From Mycolicibacter algericus DSM 45454 (GTDB lineage Bacteria; Actinomycetota; Actinomycetes; Mycobacteriales; Mycobacteriaceae), in contig NZ_MVHC01000026.1 of assembly GCF_002086455.1 (NCBI RefSeq), forward strand, positions 1 through 50,202: a stretch of DNA of 50,202 nt, written 5' to 3'. How positions within the stretch are numbered: position 1 is the stretch's first letter; each line of letters starts with the position of its first letter. The translations under genes and the position numbers were made by a program. The notes under the pieces are model-generated. The model was not told the DNA's origin, did no database searches, and saw nothing but the letters and a program-made list of their open reading frames with translations. This document shows positions 20,101 through 24,993 of the stretch, piece after piece.

Positions 20101-20434
20101 TCAGCTGCTTGGCCGACGGGATCGGGTCCTCGGCGGCCAGCGCACGCACCCACTGCAGCGGCTCGAAGCCGATCGGCCGGACCACGACGAGTTCCTTGGC
20201 GACCGGCTCCAGCAGCAGGTCCGCCTCGCCGGCCAGCGTGGCCAACTCGGTCTCGATGCCGGCGGAGGAGACCAACTCCTCAAGAGACTCCAGCCAGGCA
20301 CTGCCTTGGCCGCCGAAGGCCACCGCGTACGGCTCGCCGGCCGTGAGGCGATCCACCAGGGCGGACGAGGCGTTGGCGAACGGGCCCGAGCCGGTCCCGC
20401 CAGCGGACACCCGGTCATGTTCGTGGATCGTCAC
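11159..20434 (-). CDS. fas: Type I fatty acid synthase, single chain
   Basis: 3,091 residues from the GTG at 20434 (TIHEHDRVSAGG), which has GGGGAG upstream; M. tuberculosis FAS is 3,069. Domains in order with approximate positions: acetyltransferase with GHSQG near 148; enoyl reductase barrel (GMTPTTVDAKIVAAAANAGHW) near 430; MaoC-like dehydratase with GDHNPIHTD near 1235; malonyl/palmitoyl transferase with GHSVGEY near 1450; ACP with the phosphopantetheine Ser in DGASSRRNQ near 1828; ketoreductase with VVTGASKGSIAASV near 2140; ketosynthase with active Cys in AACATAAVS near 2741 and His motifs KHDTSTLANDPNE and KSLTGHAKGG. An Ala/Pro/Glu-rich linker precedes the ACP. It makes bimodal C16 and C24-26 acyl-CoAs for phospholipids and mycolic acids. 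Confidence 0.98.
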   Translation of the reverse strand: MTIHEHDRVSAGGTGSGPFANASSALVDRLTAGEPYAVAFGGQGSAWLESLEELVSSAGIETELATLAGEADLLLEPVAKELVVVRPIGFEPLQWVRALAAEDPIPSAKQLTSAAVSVPGVLLTQIAAVRALERQGLDLAAAPPVAAAGHSQGVLAVESLKAGGTADVQLLAIAQLVGAAGTLVARRRGISILGDRPPMVSVNNADPERIQELLEEFATDVRTVLPPVLSIRNGRRAVVITGTPEQLSRFELYCEQIADKEAAERKNKLRGGAVFAPVFEPVQVEVGFHSPRLSDGIEIVGKWAAQIGFDADGVALARSMAESILVDQVDWVDEITALHDAGARWILDLGPGDILTRLTAPVIRGLGIGIVPVATRGGQRNLFTIGAVPEVARPWTSYAPSVVQLPDGRIKLDTKFTRLTGRSPILLAGMTPTTVDAKIVAAAANAGHWSELAGGGQVTEEIFNDRVAELTTLLEPGRTVQFNSLFLDPYLWKLQVGGKRLVQKARQSGAPFDGLVISAGIPELEEAVELIGELNEAGISHVVFKPGTVEQIRSVIRIAAEVPTTPVIAHVEGGRAGGHHSWEDLDDLLLATYSELRSQPNITLCVGGGIGTPERAAEYLSGRWSQDHGFPLMPVDGILVGTAAMATKEATTSPAVKQMLVDTTGTDHWIGAGKAQGGMASSRSQLGADIHEIDNTASRCGRLLDEVAGDGDAVAARRDEIIAALADTAKPYFGDVTEMTYAQWLRRYVELAIGDGDSTADTASPGSPWLADTWRERFGSMLQRAEARLNEVESGPIETLFTVGDAALLERPADAIAALVARYPDAETVVLHPADAPFFTQLCKTPGKPVNFVPVIDKDVRRWWRSDSLWQAHDARYTAEQVCIIPGITAVAGITRVDEPVGELLDRFEQAAIDQVLAASKNDGVQPRPVTARRQGRLDVTGPLAVLLDAPDVLWAGRTATNPVHRIGASDEWQVQENRAATHPTTGARLEVSSDRNVELSVPLSGVWITIRFTVPPSVADGATPLVSTEDAAAAMRAVLAIAAGVDGPGALPPVVDGAATVTVEWNPEQVADHTGVTATFGAPLAPGLSTVPDALVGRCWPAVFAAIGAATTDAGFPVVEGLLSLVHLDHAAHLLAALPAEPAELSVTATASAATDTEVGRVVPVSVRVAAADGTVLATLKERFAIRGRTGAAELTDPVRAGGAVSDNATDTPRRRRRDVTVTAPVDMRPFAVVSGDHNPIHTDRAAALLAGLGGANGEGGPIVHGMWLSAAAQHVVTATDGQARPPARLVGWTARFLGMVKPGDDVDFRVDRVGIDLGAEVLEVSARIGSDLVMSATARLTAPKTVYAFPGQGIQHKGMGMEVRARSKAARKVWDSADKFTRETLGFSVLHVVRDNPTSLIASGVHYQHPEGVLYLTQFTQVAMATVAAAQVAEMREQGAFVEGAIACGHSVGEYTALACVSGVYELEALLEVVFHRGSKMHDIVPRDALGRSNYRLAAIRPSQIDLDDADVTAFVAEIAERTGEFLQIVNFNLRGSQYAIAGTVAGLEALEEEVERRREISGGKRSFILVPGIDVPFHSSVLRIGVDDFRRSLERVMPRDKDPDLIIGRYIPNLVPKPFSLDREFIQEIRDLVPAEPLDEVLADYDTWRNEKPAELCRKVVIELLAWQFASPVRWIETQDLLFIEEAAGGLGVERFVEIGVKSAPTVAGLATNTLKLPEYAHSTVEVLNAERDAAVLFATDEDPEPEDEPVAEDSDAGAPEGRTEPDAAPAVAAAAPAAPSGGPRPDDIGFDAADATLALIALSAKMRIDQIEALDSIESITDGASSRRNQLLVDLGSELNLGAIDGAAEADLAGLKSQVTKLARTYKPYGPVLTDAINDQLRTVLGPSGKRPAAIAERVKKTWELGDGWAKHVTVEVALGTREGSSVRGGALGGLHEGALADAAAVDKVVDSAVAAVAARHGVSVGLPSAGGGAATVDAAALGEFTEQITGRDGVLASAARLVLGQLGLDDAVIAPDSASDSELIDLVSAELGSDWPRLVAPVFDGRKAVLFDDRWASAREDLVKLWLTDEGDIDADWPRLAERFEGTGHVVATQATWWQGKALAAGRQIHASLFARIAAGAENPGKGRYAHEVAVVTGASKGSIAASVVGQLLDGGATVIATTSKLDDDRLGFYRNLYRDHARFGAALWVVPANMASYADIDALVEWVGTEQSENLGPQSIHLKDAQTPTLLFPFAAPRVAGDLSEAGARAEMEMKVLLWAVQRLIGGLSKIGAERDIASRLHVVLPGSPNRGMFGGDGAYGEAKAALDAVVARWKAESSWASRVSLAHALIGWTRGTGLMGHNDVIVDAVEEAGVTTYSTEQMAAMLLGLCDVESKVAAANAPIEADLTGGLAEANLDMAELAAKAREEMTAAAGEDTAEAAESANTIAALPSPPRGYTPAPPPAWDDLDVDLADLVVIVGGAELGPLGSSRTRFEMEVSGELSAAGVLELAWTTGLIKWEDDPTPGWYDTETGELVDESELVERYHDTVVERVGIREFVDDGAIDPDHASPLLVSVFLDKDFSFVVSSEADARAFVEFDPEHTVVRPVPDSSDWQVIRKAGTEIRVPRKSKLSRTVGAQIPTGFDPTVWGISQDMATSIDRVALWNIVATVDAFLSAGFTPTELMRWVHPSLVASTQGTGMGGMTSMQTMYHGNLLGRSKPNDILQEVLPNVVAAHVVQSYVGSYGAMIHPVAACATAAVSVEEGVDKIRLGKAELVVTGGYDDLTLEAIIGFGDMAATADTEMMRAKGISDSKFSRANDRRRLGFVEAQGGGTILLARGDLAAKMGLPVQAVVAYAQSFADGVHTSIPAPGLGALGAGRGGKDSLLARSLAKLGVGPDDVAVVSKHDTSTLANDPNETELHERLADSMGRSDGAPLFVISQKSLTGHAKGGAAVFQLMGLCQVLRDGVIPPNRSLDCVDDELATAGHFVWVREPLHLGEKFPLKAGLVTSLGFGHVSGLVALVHPAAFLAALDPSQREAYLEQASSRVLDGQRRLASAIAGGRPMYERPADRRFDHDTSEKRQESAMLLNPAARLGDGDVYIG

Positions 20435-20590
20435 GTTAGATATCTCCCCTGCTCTGGAACATCGCGTCTTTGTTGTGCCTGCCGGCATGACCGGCTTGGC
20501 CCCGATCGGGCAGCGGGCTCTCGCGTCGTCGCGGCCGCGCTACAGCAGTAAGAGTGTCATAAGAACCTGTGCCGTTTCTGCAGCTAATTG

Positions 20591-20619
20591 GTTACTCGTG
20601 AGTTCTACGCTCGGGTAAC
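20591..20619 (-). promoter_or_regulatory. Imperfect palindrome upstream of fas (candidate FasR operator)
   Basis: GTTACTCGTGAG and CTACGCTCGGGTAAC form an imperfect dyad (outer GTTAC/GTAAC exact) about 157 bp upstream of the fas start. FasR is a known TetR-type activator that binds palindromes in the fas promoter of mycobacteria. I infer the assignment from position and symmetry, not from a remembered exact operator. Confidence 0.45.
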
Positions 20620-20875
20620 CCACCTGCGGATATCACGCGCTCCGACCACGCTTCGATCGTCGGCGACCAAACGTCCTGCATGCGCGGGGTTACGGTCGAG
20701 TAGCCACAACAGCGCTGATCAAGGCTGCATTGTTATCTAATCGTTATGTTTGAATCCGGCCGGGTCAGGCGTCGTAGACAGCCACTGACGCAGTGTCAAC
20801 CCGGCACCGTGATCCGCGCCACCCGACGAGCCGCCGCCGGGCCGCCCAGCCCGTGCCCTGTCGCCCCGGCGCGGG
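20620..20875. other. fas upstream / DUF1906 downstream spacer
   Basis: With 20435-20590 this makes a 441-bp gap without a gene. The part near 20530-20620 is AT-richer and should hold the fas promoter (minus strand). The segment at 20730-20760 (TTATCTAATCGTTATGTTTGAA) is a second low-GC patch. I see no RNA gene. Confidence 0.4.
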
Positions 20876-21598
20876 TCAGGCCCACTGACCGAACCGGGGC
20901 GTCAGGATCTGATTGATGTCGACACCGACGTCGCCGACCTTGCGCTTGTCGACCTCGACCTGATGCAGGTTGGCCACCTGGTGCGCGATACCGCCCGGCG
21001 AGCCCCAGTTGTGCTGCCAGAAGTAGGAACCCAGGCCGTCTTGCACGGCCCACTCGATGGTCTTGGAGTTGGCGTACACACCGGTACGGTGCTGCCCGAT
21101 CACCGATTCCCAGCCGCGAAGGTAGGGGGCCACCTGCGCCCGGTACTGCTCGTAGGACGGGTCATCGTCGATGGAGGCGTAGATCGGGGCGTCGTCGGGG
21201 CCGCCCGCCGCGGCATGCAGGTGCGAGCCGCGTTGGGCGTGCTCGGCGCCGGCCTGCTGACCACCCAGCCAGTCGGCGGTCGCCTGTTTGCCGTACTGGT
21301 AGCAGGACACGATCTGCAGGCCGTTCTGGTGCAGATCGTGCGCCTCGGCCGGCTGGATCGGCTTCCCGAGCATCCAGTCGGCACCGGGCCGGCGATCCGA
21401 GACGTAGCGGATGGCGCCGACGGCGCCGGCTGCCCGGATCTCTTCGGCGGTCAGGACGCCGGCCGAGTAGTCCAGCAGGATGCCCAACGGCTCCGCCTGG
21501 GCCGTCGTGGCCGACACTGCCGATGCCGCGGCGCCCAAACCGATCGCGGCCGGGGCGGCCGCAGCGAATTTGAGCACGTCGCGCCGAGAAACCAACAC
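20876..21598 (-). CDS. Tat-exported DUF1906 glycoside-hydrolase-like protein (Rv2525c-type)
   Basis: 240 residues, GTG start. The twin-arginine signal SRRDVLKFAAAAPAAIG leads into a hydrophobic segment and an Ala-x-Ala cleavage site near ATTAQA. The mature domain (LLDYSAGVLTAEEIRAAGAVGAIRYVSDRR, KIVSCYQYG-like IVSCYQYGKQATADWLGG, PIYASIDDDPSYEQY) is a TIM-barrel of the DUF1906 family related to peptidoglycan glycosidases. Rv2525c is a known Tat substrate linked to cell-envelope and beta-lactam phenotypes. Same strand and order as Rv2525c beside fas. Confidence 0.93.
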   Translation of the reverse strand: MLVSRRDVLKFAAAAPAAIGLGAAASAVSATTAQAEPLGILLDYSAGVLTAEEIRAAGAVGAIRYVSDRRPGADWMLGKPIQPAEAHDLHQNGLQIVSCYQYGKQATADWLGGQQAGAEHAQRGSHLHAAAGGPDDAPIYASIDDDPSYEQYRAQVAPYLRGWESVIGQHRTGVYANSKTIEWAVQDGLGSYFWQHNWGSPGGIAHQVANLHQVEVDKRKVGDVGVDINQILTPRFGQWA

Positions 21599-21665
21599 GC
21601 GCCAAACGATACGGCAGCACCCCGTCGATCACGGGCGTCTCACCGCCGCAGGGCAGGATGGCCGG

Positions 21666-22952
21666 GTGACACAGGCACGGATCGCAGGTCGCTCATGGCG
21701 TCCTTGGGCGGTGTGGGGCACCGGCTTGTTGTCCTATGTGGTCGCGGTGCTGGACCGCACCACCTTCGGGGTGTCGGGCCTAGACGCCGCCGACCGGTTC
21801 AGCACCGGGCCGAGCACGCTGTCGTCGTTCGTGATCCTGCAGCTCATCGTGTACGCCTCGATGCAGATTCCGGCCGGAGTGCTGCTGGACCGGTTCGGCC
21901 CCAAGGCGATGATCGCCGCCGGCGTCGCGGTGCTCTCCGCGGCCCAGTTGACGCTGTCACTGACCCATTCGCTGCCGATCGCGATCGGGGCGTACGGCGT
22001 CGTCGGGTTGGGCGACGCGTTCGTGTTCATCTCGGTCATCAGATTGCTGCCCAATTGGTTTGCGCCGGACCGTGTCCCATTGTTGACCCAGCTCACCGGG
22101 ATCTGCGGCCAGTTCGGCCAGTTGCTCTCGGCCGTACCGTTCCTGGCGATTCTGCTGCACCAGGGCTGGACGGCGGCTTACCTGTCGGCGGCCGCCCTTG
22201 GGGTGCTGGCGGTCGCGCTGACCCTCGCGGTGTGCCGGGACGCTCCGCCCGGGGCGCCGATCACCATGCAGCCGCGGACGTTTCGGGCGGCGTTCGGTGA
22301 GGTGAAGACGGTCTGGTCCCGGCCCGGCACCAAGCTGGGCTTCTTCACCCACCTGGGCACGCCGTTCTCGGCGAACGTCTTCGCGCTGATGTGGGGCGTG
22401 CCCTACCTGACTACTGCACAGGGGCTGTCACGCGCATTGGCCGGTGCGTTCCTGACGCTGTCGGTGGCAACCTTCGTCGTGGTCGGCCTGTTGGTGGGGA
22501 CGCTGTCCGCGCGCCGGCCCCAGCACCGGACGGGTCTGGTGCTGGCGATGATCGCGCTGACCGCCTGCACCTGGGCCGTGCTGCTGGCGTTGCCCTCCCC
22601 CGCACCACACTGGTTGCTGGCGTTGCTGATCGTGGTGATCTCGGCGGGTCAGCCGGTGTCGATCCTGGCATTCGACTTCGCCCGCACCTACAACCCGCCG
22701 GCCGCGCTGGGCACCGCGCAGGGCATGGTCAACACCGGCGGTTTCATCGCCACGCTGGTGATCATGCAGGCGATGGGGATCGTCATCGCGATGGCGGGCG
22801 GCTTCTCGTTCTCGGCCTTCCGGGTGGCCTGGACCGTGCAGTACGTCATCTGGGCGCTGGCCGCGGTGGGCGTGGTGGTCAATGCCCGCAAAGCCCGCGA
22901 CTCCGGGGCCCTCGGTGAGGCGCAGGCGAGGATTGTTGCCGGCGAGCCGTGA
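21666..22952 (+). CDS. MFS transporter
   Basis: About 428 residues from the GTG at 21666 (TQARIAGRSWRPWAVWGTGLLSYVVAVLDRTTFGV); the open frame back to 21480 lies antisense to the DUF1906 gene and is rejected. About twelve hydrophobic helices are evident. Major facilitator features include DRFGPKAMIAAGVAVL between helices 2 and 3 and a charged central loop (CRDAPPGAPITMQPRTFR). It resembles the NarK/UhpC-like sugar-phosphate or nitrate branch; the substrate cannot be read from sequence. It is divergent from the DUF1906 gene. Confidence 0.88.
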   Translation: MTQARIAGRSWRPWAVWGTGLLSYVVAVLDRTTFGVSGLDAADRFSTGPSTLSSFVILQLIVYASMQIPAGVLLDRFGPKAMIAAGVAVLSAAQLTLSLTHSLPIAIGAYGVVGLGDAFVFISVIRLLPNWFAPDRVPLLTQLTGICGQFGQLLSAVPFLAILLHQGWTAAYLSAAALGVLAVALTLAVCRDAPPGAPITMQPRTFRAAFGEVKTVWSRPGTKLGFFTHLGTPFSANVFALMWGVPYLTTAQGLSRALAGAFLTLSVATFVVVGLLVGTLSARRPQHRTGLVLAMIALTACTWAVLLALPSPAPHWLLALLIVVISAGQPVSILAFDFARTYNPPAALGTAQGMVNTGGFIATLVIMQAMGIVIAMAGGFSFSAFRVAWTVQYVIWALAAVGVVVNARKARDSGALGEAQARIVAGEP

Positions 22953-22955
22953 GGC

Positions 22956-23327
22956 TCACGCAGTCTTGGTGTACGGGTCCGGCGATTGCGGGCAATAGGC
23001 GTGCCGGGCCGCGGTGATGACGCCGTGCGCTTCTGCGGGTGTCACCTGCAGGTGCGCGATCACCGAGATCGGCACCAGCCGCGGCGCGCCGCTCAACGCC
23101 GAACAGACCGCATGGCCTTCTTGCACCAGCAGATCACGCAGCGACTCGCACTTGGCACTGCCGCAGATCTGTTTGGCGTAGTCGGGGTGAAGTCCCTCGT
23201 GTTCCAATTCGGCGAAAAACACCTGGTCCTCATTGCTGGGATCGTCGGCGAACGCCGTCGGCGGCGGGTTTGCGATGACACCGGCCAGCACCGCGCTGAA
23301 GGTGACCAAGACTGCTTTTCTGTTCAT
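22956..23327 (-). CDS. DUF732 secreted protein
   Basis: 123 residues from the ATG at 23327 (MNRKAVLVTFSAVLAGVIANPPPTAFADD), a clean Sec signal with cleavage near AFA-DD. The mature DUF732 domain carries VFFAELEHEGLH, GHAVCSAL and HLQVTPAEAHGVITAARHAYCPQ, with the conserved C...YCP pair that probably forms a disulfide. Function unknown; DUF732 proteins are abundant in mycobacteria. It is the last chromosomal gene before the integrated element. Confidence 0.9.
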   Translation of the reverse strand: MNRKAVLVTFSAVLAGVIANPPPTAFADDPSNEDQVFFAELEHEGLHPDYAKQICGSAKCESLRDLLVQEGHAVCSALSGAPRLVPISVIAHLQVTPAEAHGVITAARHAYCPQSPDPYTKTA

Positions 23328-23413
23328 GATGCTGCACCAATCCCGCGAGGACGATGACGTCCATTCTCGCACCGGCGAGGCACTGGCGACATGGCCTTAT
23401 CCGGGAAAAATTT

Positions 23414-23438
23414 GTGCGGGCGGAGGGACTCGAACCCT
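23414..23438. repeat. attL core (25-bp direct repeat of the tRNA-Leu 3' end)
   Basis: The 25 bp are identical to 48370-48394, which form the T-arm and acceptor 3' strand of tRNA-Leu. The tRNA identity ends here: the flanking sequence does not form a tRNA. This is the displaced tRNA fragment expected at the far end of an integrated element. Confidence 0.92.
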
Positions 23439-23530
23439 AATTTCTATGCAGGTAGCCAACCTATATACCGCGCTGACCTGCTGATTAAGGTGTATCGAGA
23501 TAGCCCCAGATAGACGCTGCTAGACCCAGG

Positions 23531-23550
23531 ATGTGGGGGAAATGTGGGGG
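23531..23550 (+). repeat. Arm-type integrase sites, left end (ATGTGGGGG x2)
   Basis: Two exact ATGTGGGGG copies at 11-bp spacing, about 95 bp inside attL. The same 9-mer occurs three times beside the integrase start at the other end. This is the expected layout of P and P' arm sites of a tyrosine-recombinase attP. Confidence 0.7.
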
Positions 23551-23571
23551 CAAATCGGTACGCTGGTAACT

Positions 23572-23772
23572 ATGACCGGAACCGAGGCCACCAGCGAACG
23601 AGGCTTGACACCCGGCTAGGCCGCCCGGCGTCTGGGCGAGGACGTCAACACCATCCGCCGGTGGGTCCGCACCGAGCAGTGTCCAGTGATCCGCGACGGA
23701 CGCAAGGTCCGCATCCCTGCGGCGTGGGTTGACGACCCCGGTGGGTGGCTGGCCGGACTGAGCGGGGGCTAG
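23572..23772 (+). pseudogene. Excisionase-like MerR/AlpA HTH gene with in-frame amber stop
   Basis: The frame encodes MTGTEATSERGLTPG, a TAG at 23617-23619 (codon 16), then AARRLGEDVNTIRRWVRTEQ and a basic wing RDGRKVRIPAAWVDDPGGW ending at 23772. The part after TAG is a typical MerR-type HTH as in excisionases; the usual LTPGEAARRLG pattern suggests an original GAG codon. No ATG, GTG or TTG restart is available early after the stop, so a functional product would need suppression or readthrough. The position, directly next to the arm sites, fits a recombination directionality factor. Either a nonsense mutation or a sequencing error explains the stop. Confidence 0.7.
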
Positions 23773-24134
23773 CGCGGGTTCGGCCCCCGGCGCGTCGAAC
23801 ACTCAGTGCACCAACAATTTTGTCGTTTGTGTGTTACTTGCTGGCGCCCAACTTTGCGACGACTACAGGATGGCCTGGCGGAGTGACGCGAGGCACGACG
23901 GTCGCTGGCCTGCGCTGGGAGGCCGATCAAGTCGGAAGACTCACGGTTTCACCGCTCCCGCACACCGAAACGAAGCGGCACCAGACCGAGACGATCCTGG
24001 TGGGCATCTCCCACCGCCGAAGAGCGGCTAGATCGCCGTCAGGCCGCCCCGAGGGGTGTACGGGTTCTGACCGCCTCGAATCAGCTCGTCGATCAGGGTG
24101 CTGTCGGTTCGCCTCGGTACCCTGAAGGGGCTTC
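23773..24134. other. Spacer without a supported gene
   Basis: About 360 bp. Several short frames exist (for example from 23870, MAWRSDARHDGRW...) but none looks like a known family and their amino acid composition is poor. I see nothing else here. Confidence 0.35.
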
Positions 24135-24212
24135 ATGAGTGCCGTCGCGAAGCTCCGACTGGACGGCACCTGGACGGCACGCCAACCCCACGCTCGTGGG
24201 TGGCTCGGATGA
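24135..24212 (+). CDS. Tiny leader-like ORF (25 aa)
   Basis: ATG with a good Shine-Dalgarno, GAAGGGG, 5 nt upstream. It encodes MSAVAKLRLDGTWTARQPH plus six residues and ends in TGA inside the ATGA that starts the next frame. It could be a leader peptide for the following small ORFs. Coding status is inferred from the ribosome-binding site and the stop/start overlap only. Confidence 0.35.
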   Translation: MSAVAKLRLDGTWTARQPHARGWLG

Positions 24213-24325
24213 CGAAGCGGCCCCCACCGGCCGGTGTCGGGCAAGAGCGCCTCCGCAGCTGGGGCCGTGGAACAACCGCGACAGGAGCCGAACCTGATGA
24301 CCGCCGAGAAGGGCTGGATCGGTGA
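24209..24325 (+). CDS. Tiny ORF overlapping its neighbours (38 aa)
   Basis: Starts in the ATGA overlap with the 25-aa frame and overlaps the first 29 bp of the 49-aa frame. The product (MTKRPPPAGVGQERLRSW...) is basic and low in hydrophobic residues. It may be no more than an open frame. Confidence 0.2.
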   Translation: MTKRPPPAGVGQERLRSWGRGTTATGAEPDDRREGLDR

Positions 24326-24446
24326 GCCACAGCCGCCAAAGCAGTGGCACGAGTCTCGTGCCTCCGCCGCACGTCGCTGGGTCCAGGATGAGAAGCGTCG
24401 CCGCCAGGAACGCGGAGACTACAGCCCGGTGACGGTGGAGTGGTGA
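24297..24446 (+). CDS. Small basic protein of mobile-element type (49 aa)
   Basis: ATG with CAGGAG about 9 nt upstream. It encodes MTAEKGWIGEPQPPKQWHES followed by a positively charged helix ending RWVQDEKRRRQERGDYSPVTVEW. The composition is protein-like with a helix rich in Arg and Lys, so nucleic-acid or membrane-surface contact is possible. I do not recognise a family. It converges on the XRE regulator at 24465. Confidence 0.5.
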   Translation: MTAEKGWIGEPQPPKQWHESRASAARRWVQDEKRRRQERGDYSPVTVEW

Positions 24447-24464
24447 GGTCTCGCGGCCACAGGG

Positions 24465-24734
24465 TCAAGGTTGCGGCATGGGGAGTTGGCTGACGAGTTC
24501 GCCAGGATCGATGTCGAGTCCTGCGGCGATCTTGACGATGGTTTCTAGCCGCAGGCTGCGCTGGCCGCGTTCGACTTTTCCCAGCTGTGTCCAGTGAATA
24601 CCGCAGCGGACGGCAGCGGCCTCTTGGCTCAGGCCAAGTACCGTGCGGCGGTCTCTGACCCGTTCCCCGAAAACACGGGTGGTCTCGTTGAGGGCAGGGT
24701 TGGGCTGGTCGTCGGGCACGGTGTCCAACGACAT
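24465..24734 (-). CDS. XRE-family HTH regulator
   Basis: 89 residues if it starts at the ATG at 24734 (MSLDTVPDDQPNPALNETTR); the frame is open to 24824 and an earlier start is possible. The HTH spans FGERVRDRRTVLGLSQEAAAVRCGIHWTQLGKVERG, a standard lambda-repressor-like five-helix motif, followed by LRLETIVKIAAGLDIDPGELV. CCCATGC occurs twice (24769-24775, 24784-24790) upstream and could be an operator. It probably controls genes near the left end of the island, including the divergent PGRS block. Confidence 0.85.
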   Translation of the reverse strand: MSLDTVPDDQPNPALNETTRVFGERVRDRRTVLGLSQEAAAVRCGIHWTQLGKVERGQRSLRLETIVKIAAGLDIDPGELVSQLPMPQP

Positions 24735-24993
24735 ACGGCTCAAGCGAAATCGGCCAGAGCGCAACGCGCCCATGCATGTTGCACCCATGCGTATCCGGCC
24801 TGTATTGTCAGCGGACCCGTTCACGATTCGTCATGTGGACTTGCTTCCATAAAACAGGTCAACTAGTCAATTATAGAAACTTCAGATAGTTTTAATGAAA
24901 CTGTGAACTAGGTCGGGAGTTCCGTCGACTTCACGACCTCGTTTCTGGCAGGCAAGTGGTTCTAGGTTTGACTCCCCCAGCAAGGAGCTGTGC

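Noticed and set aside
21480..21665. Upstream extension of the MFS transporter frame
   Set aside because: It runs antisense through the conserved Tat signal region of the DUF1906 gene; the GTG at 21666 gives a normal transporter N-terminus.
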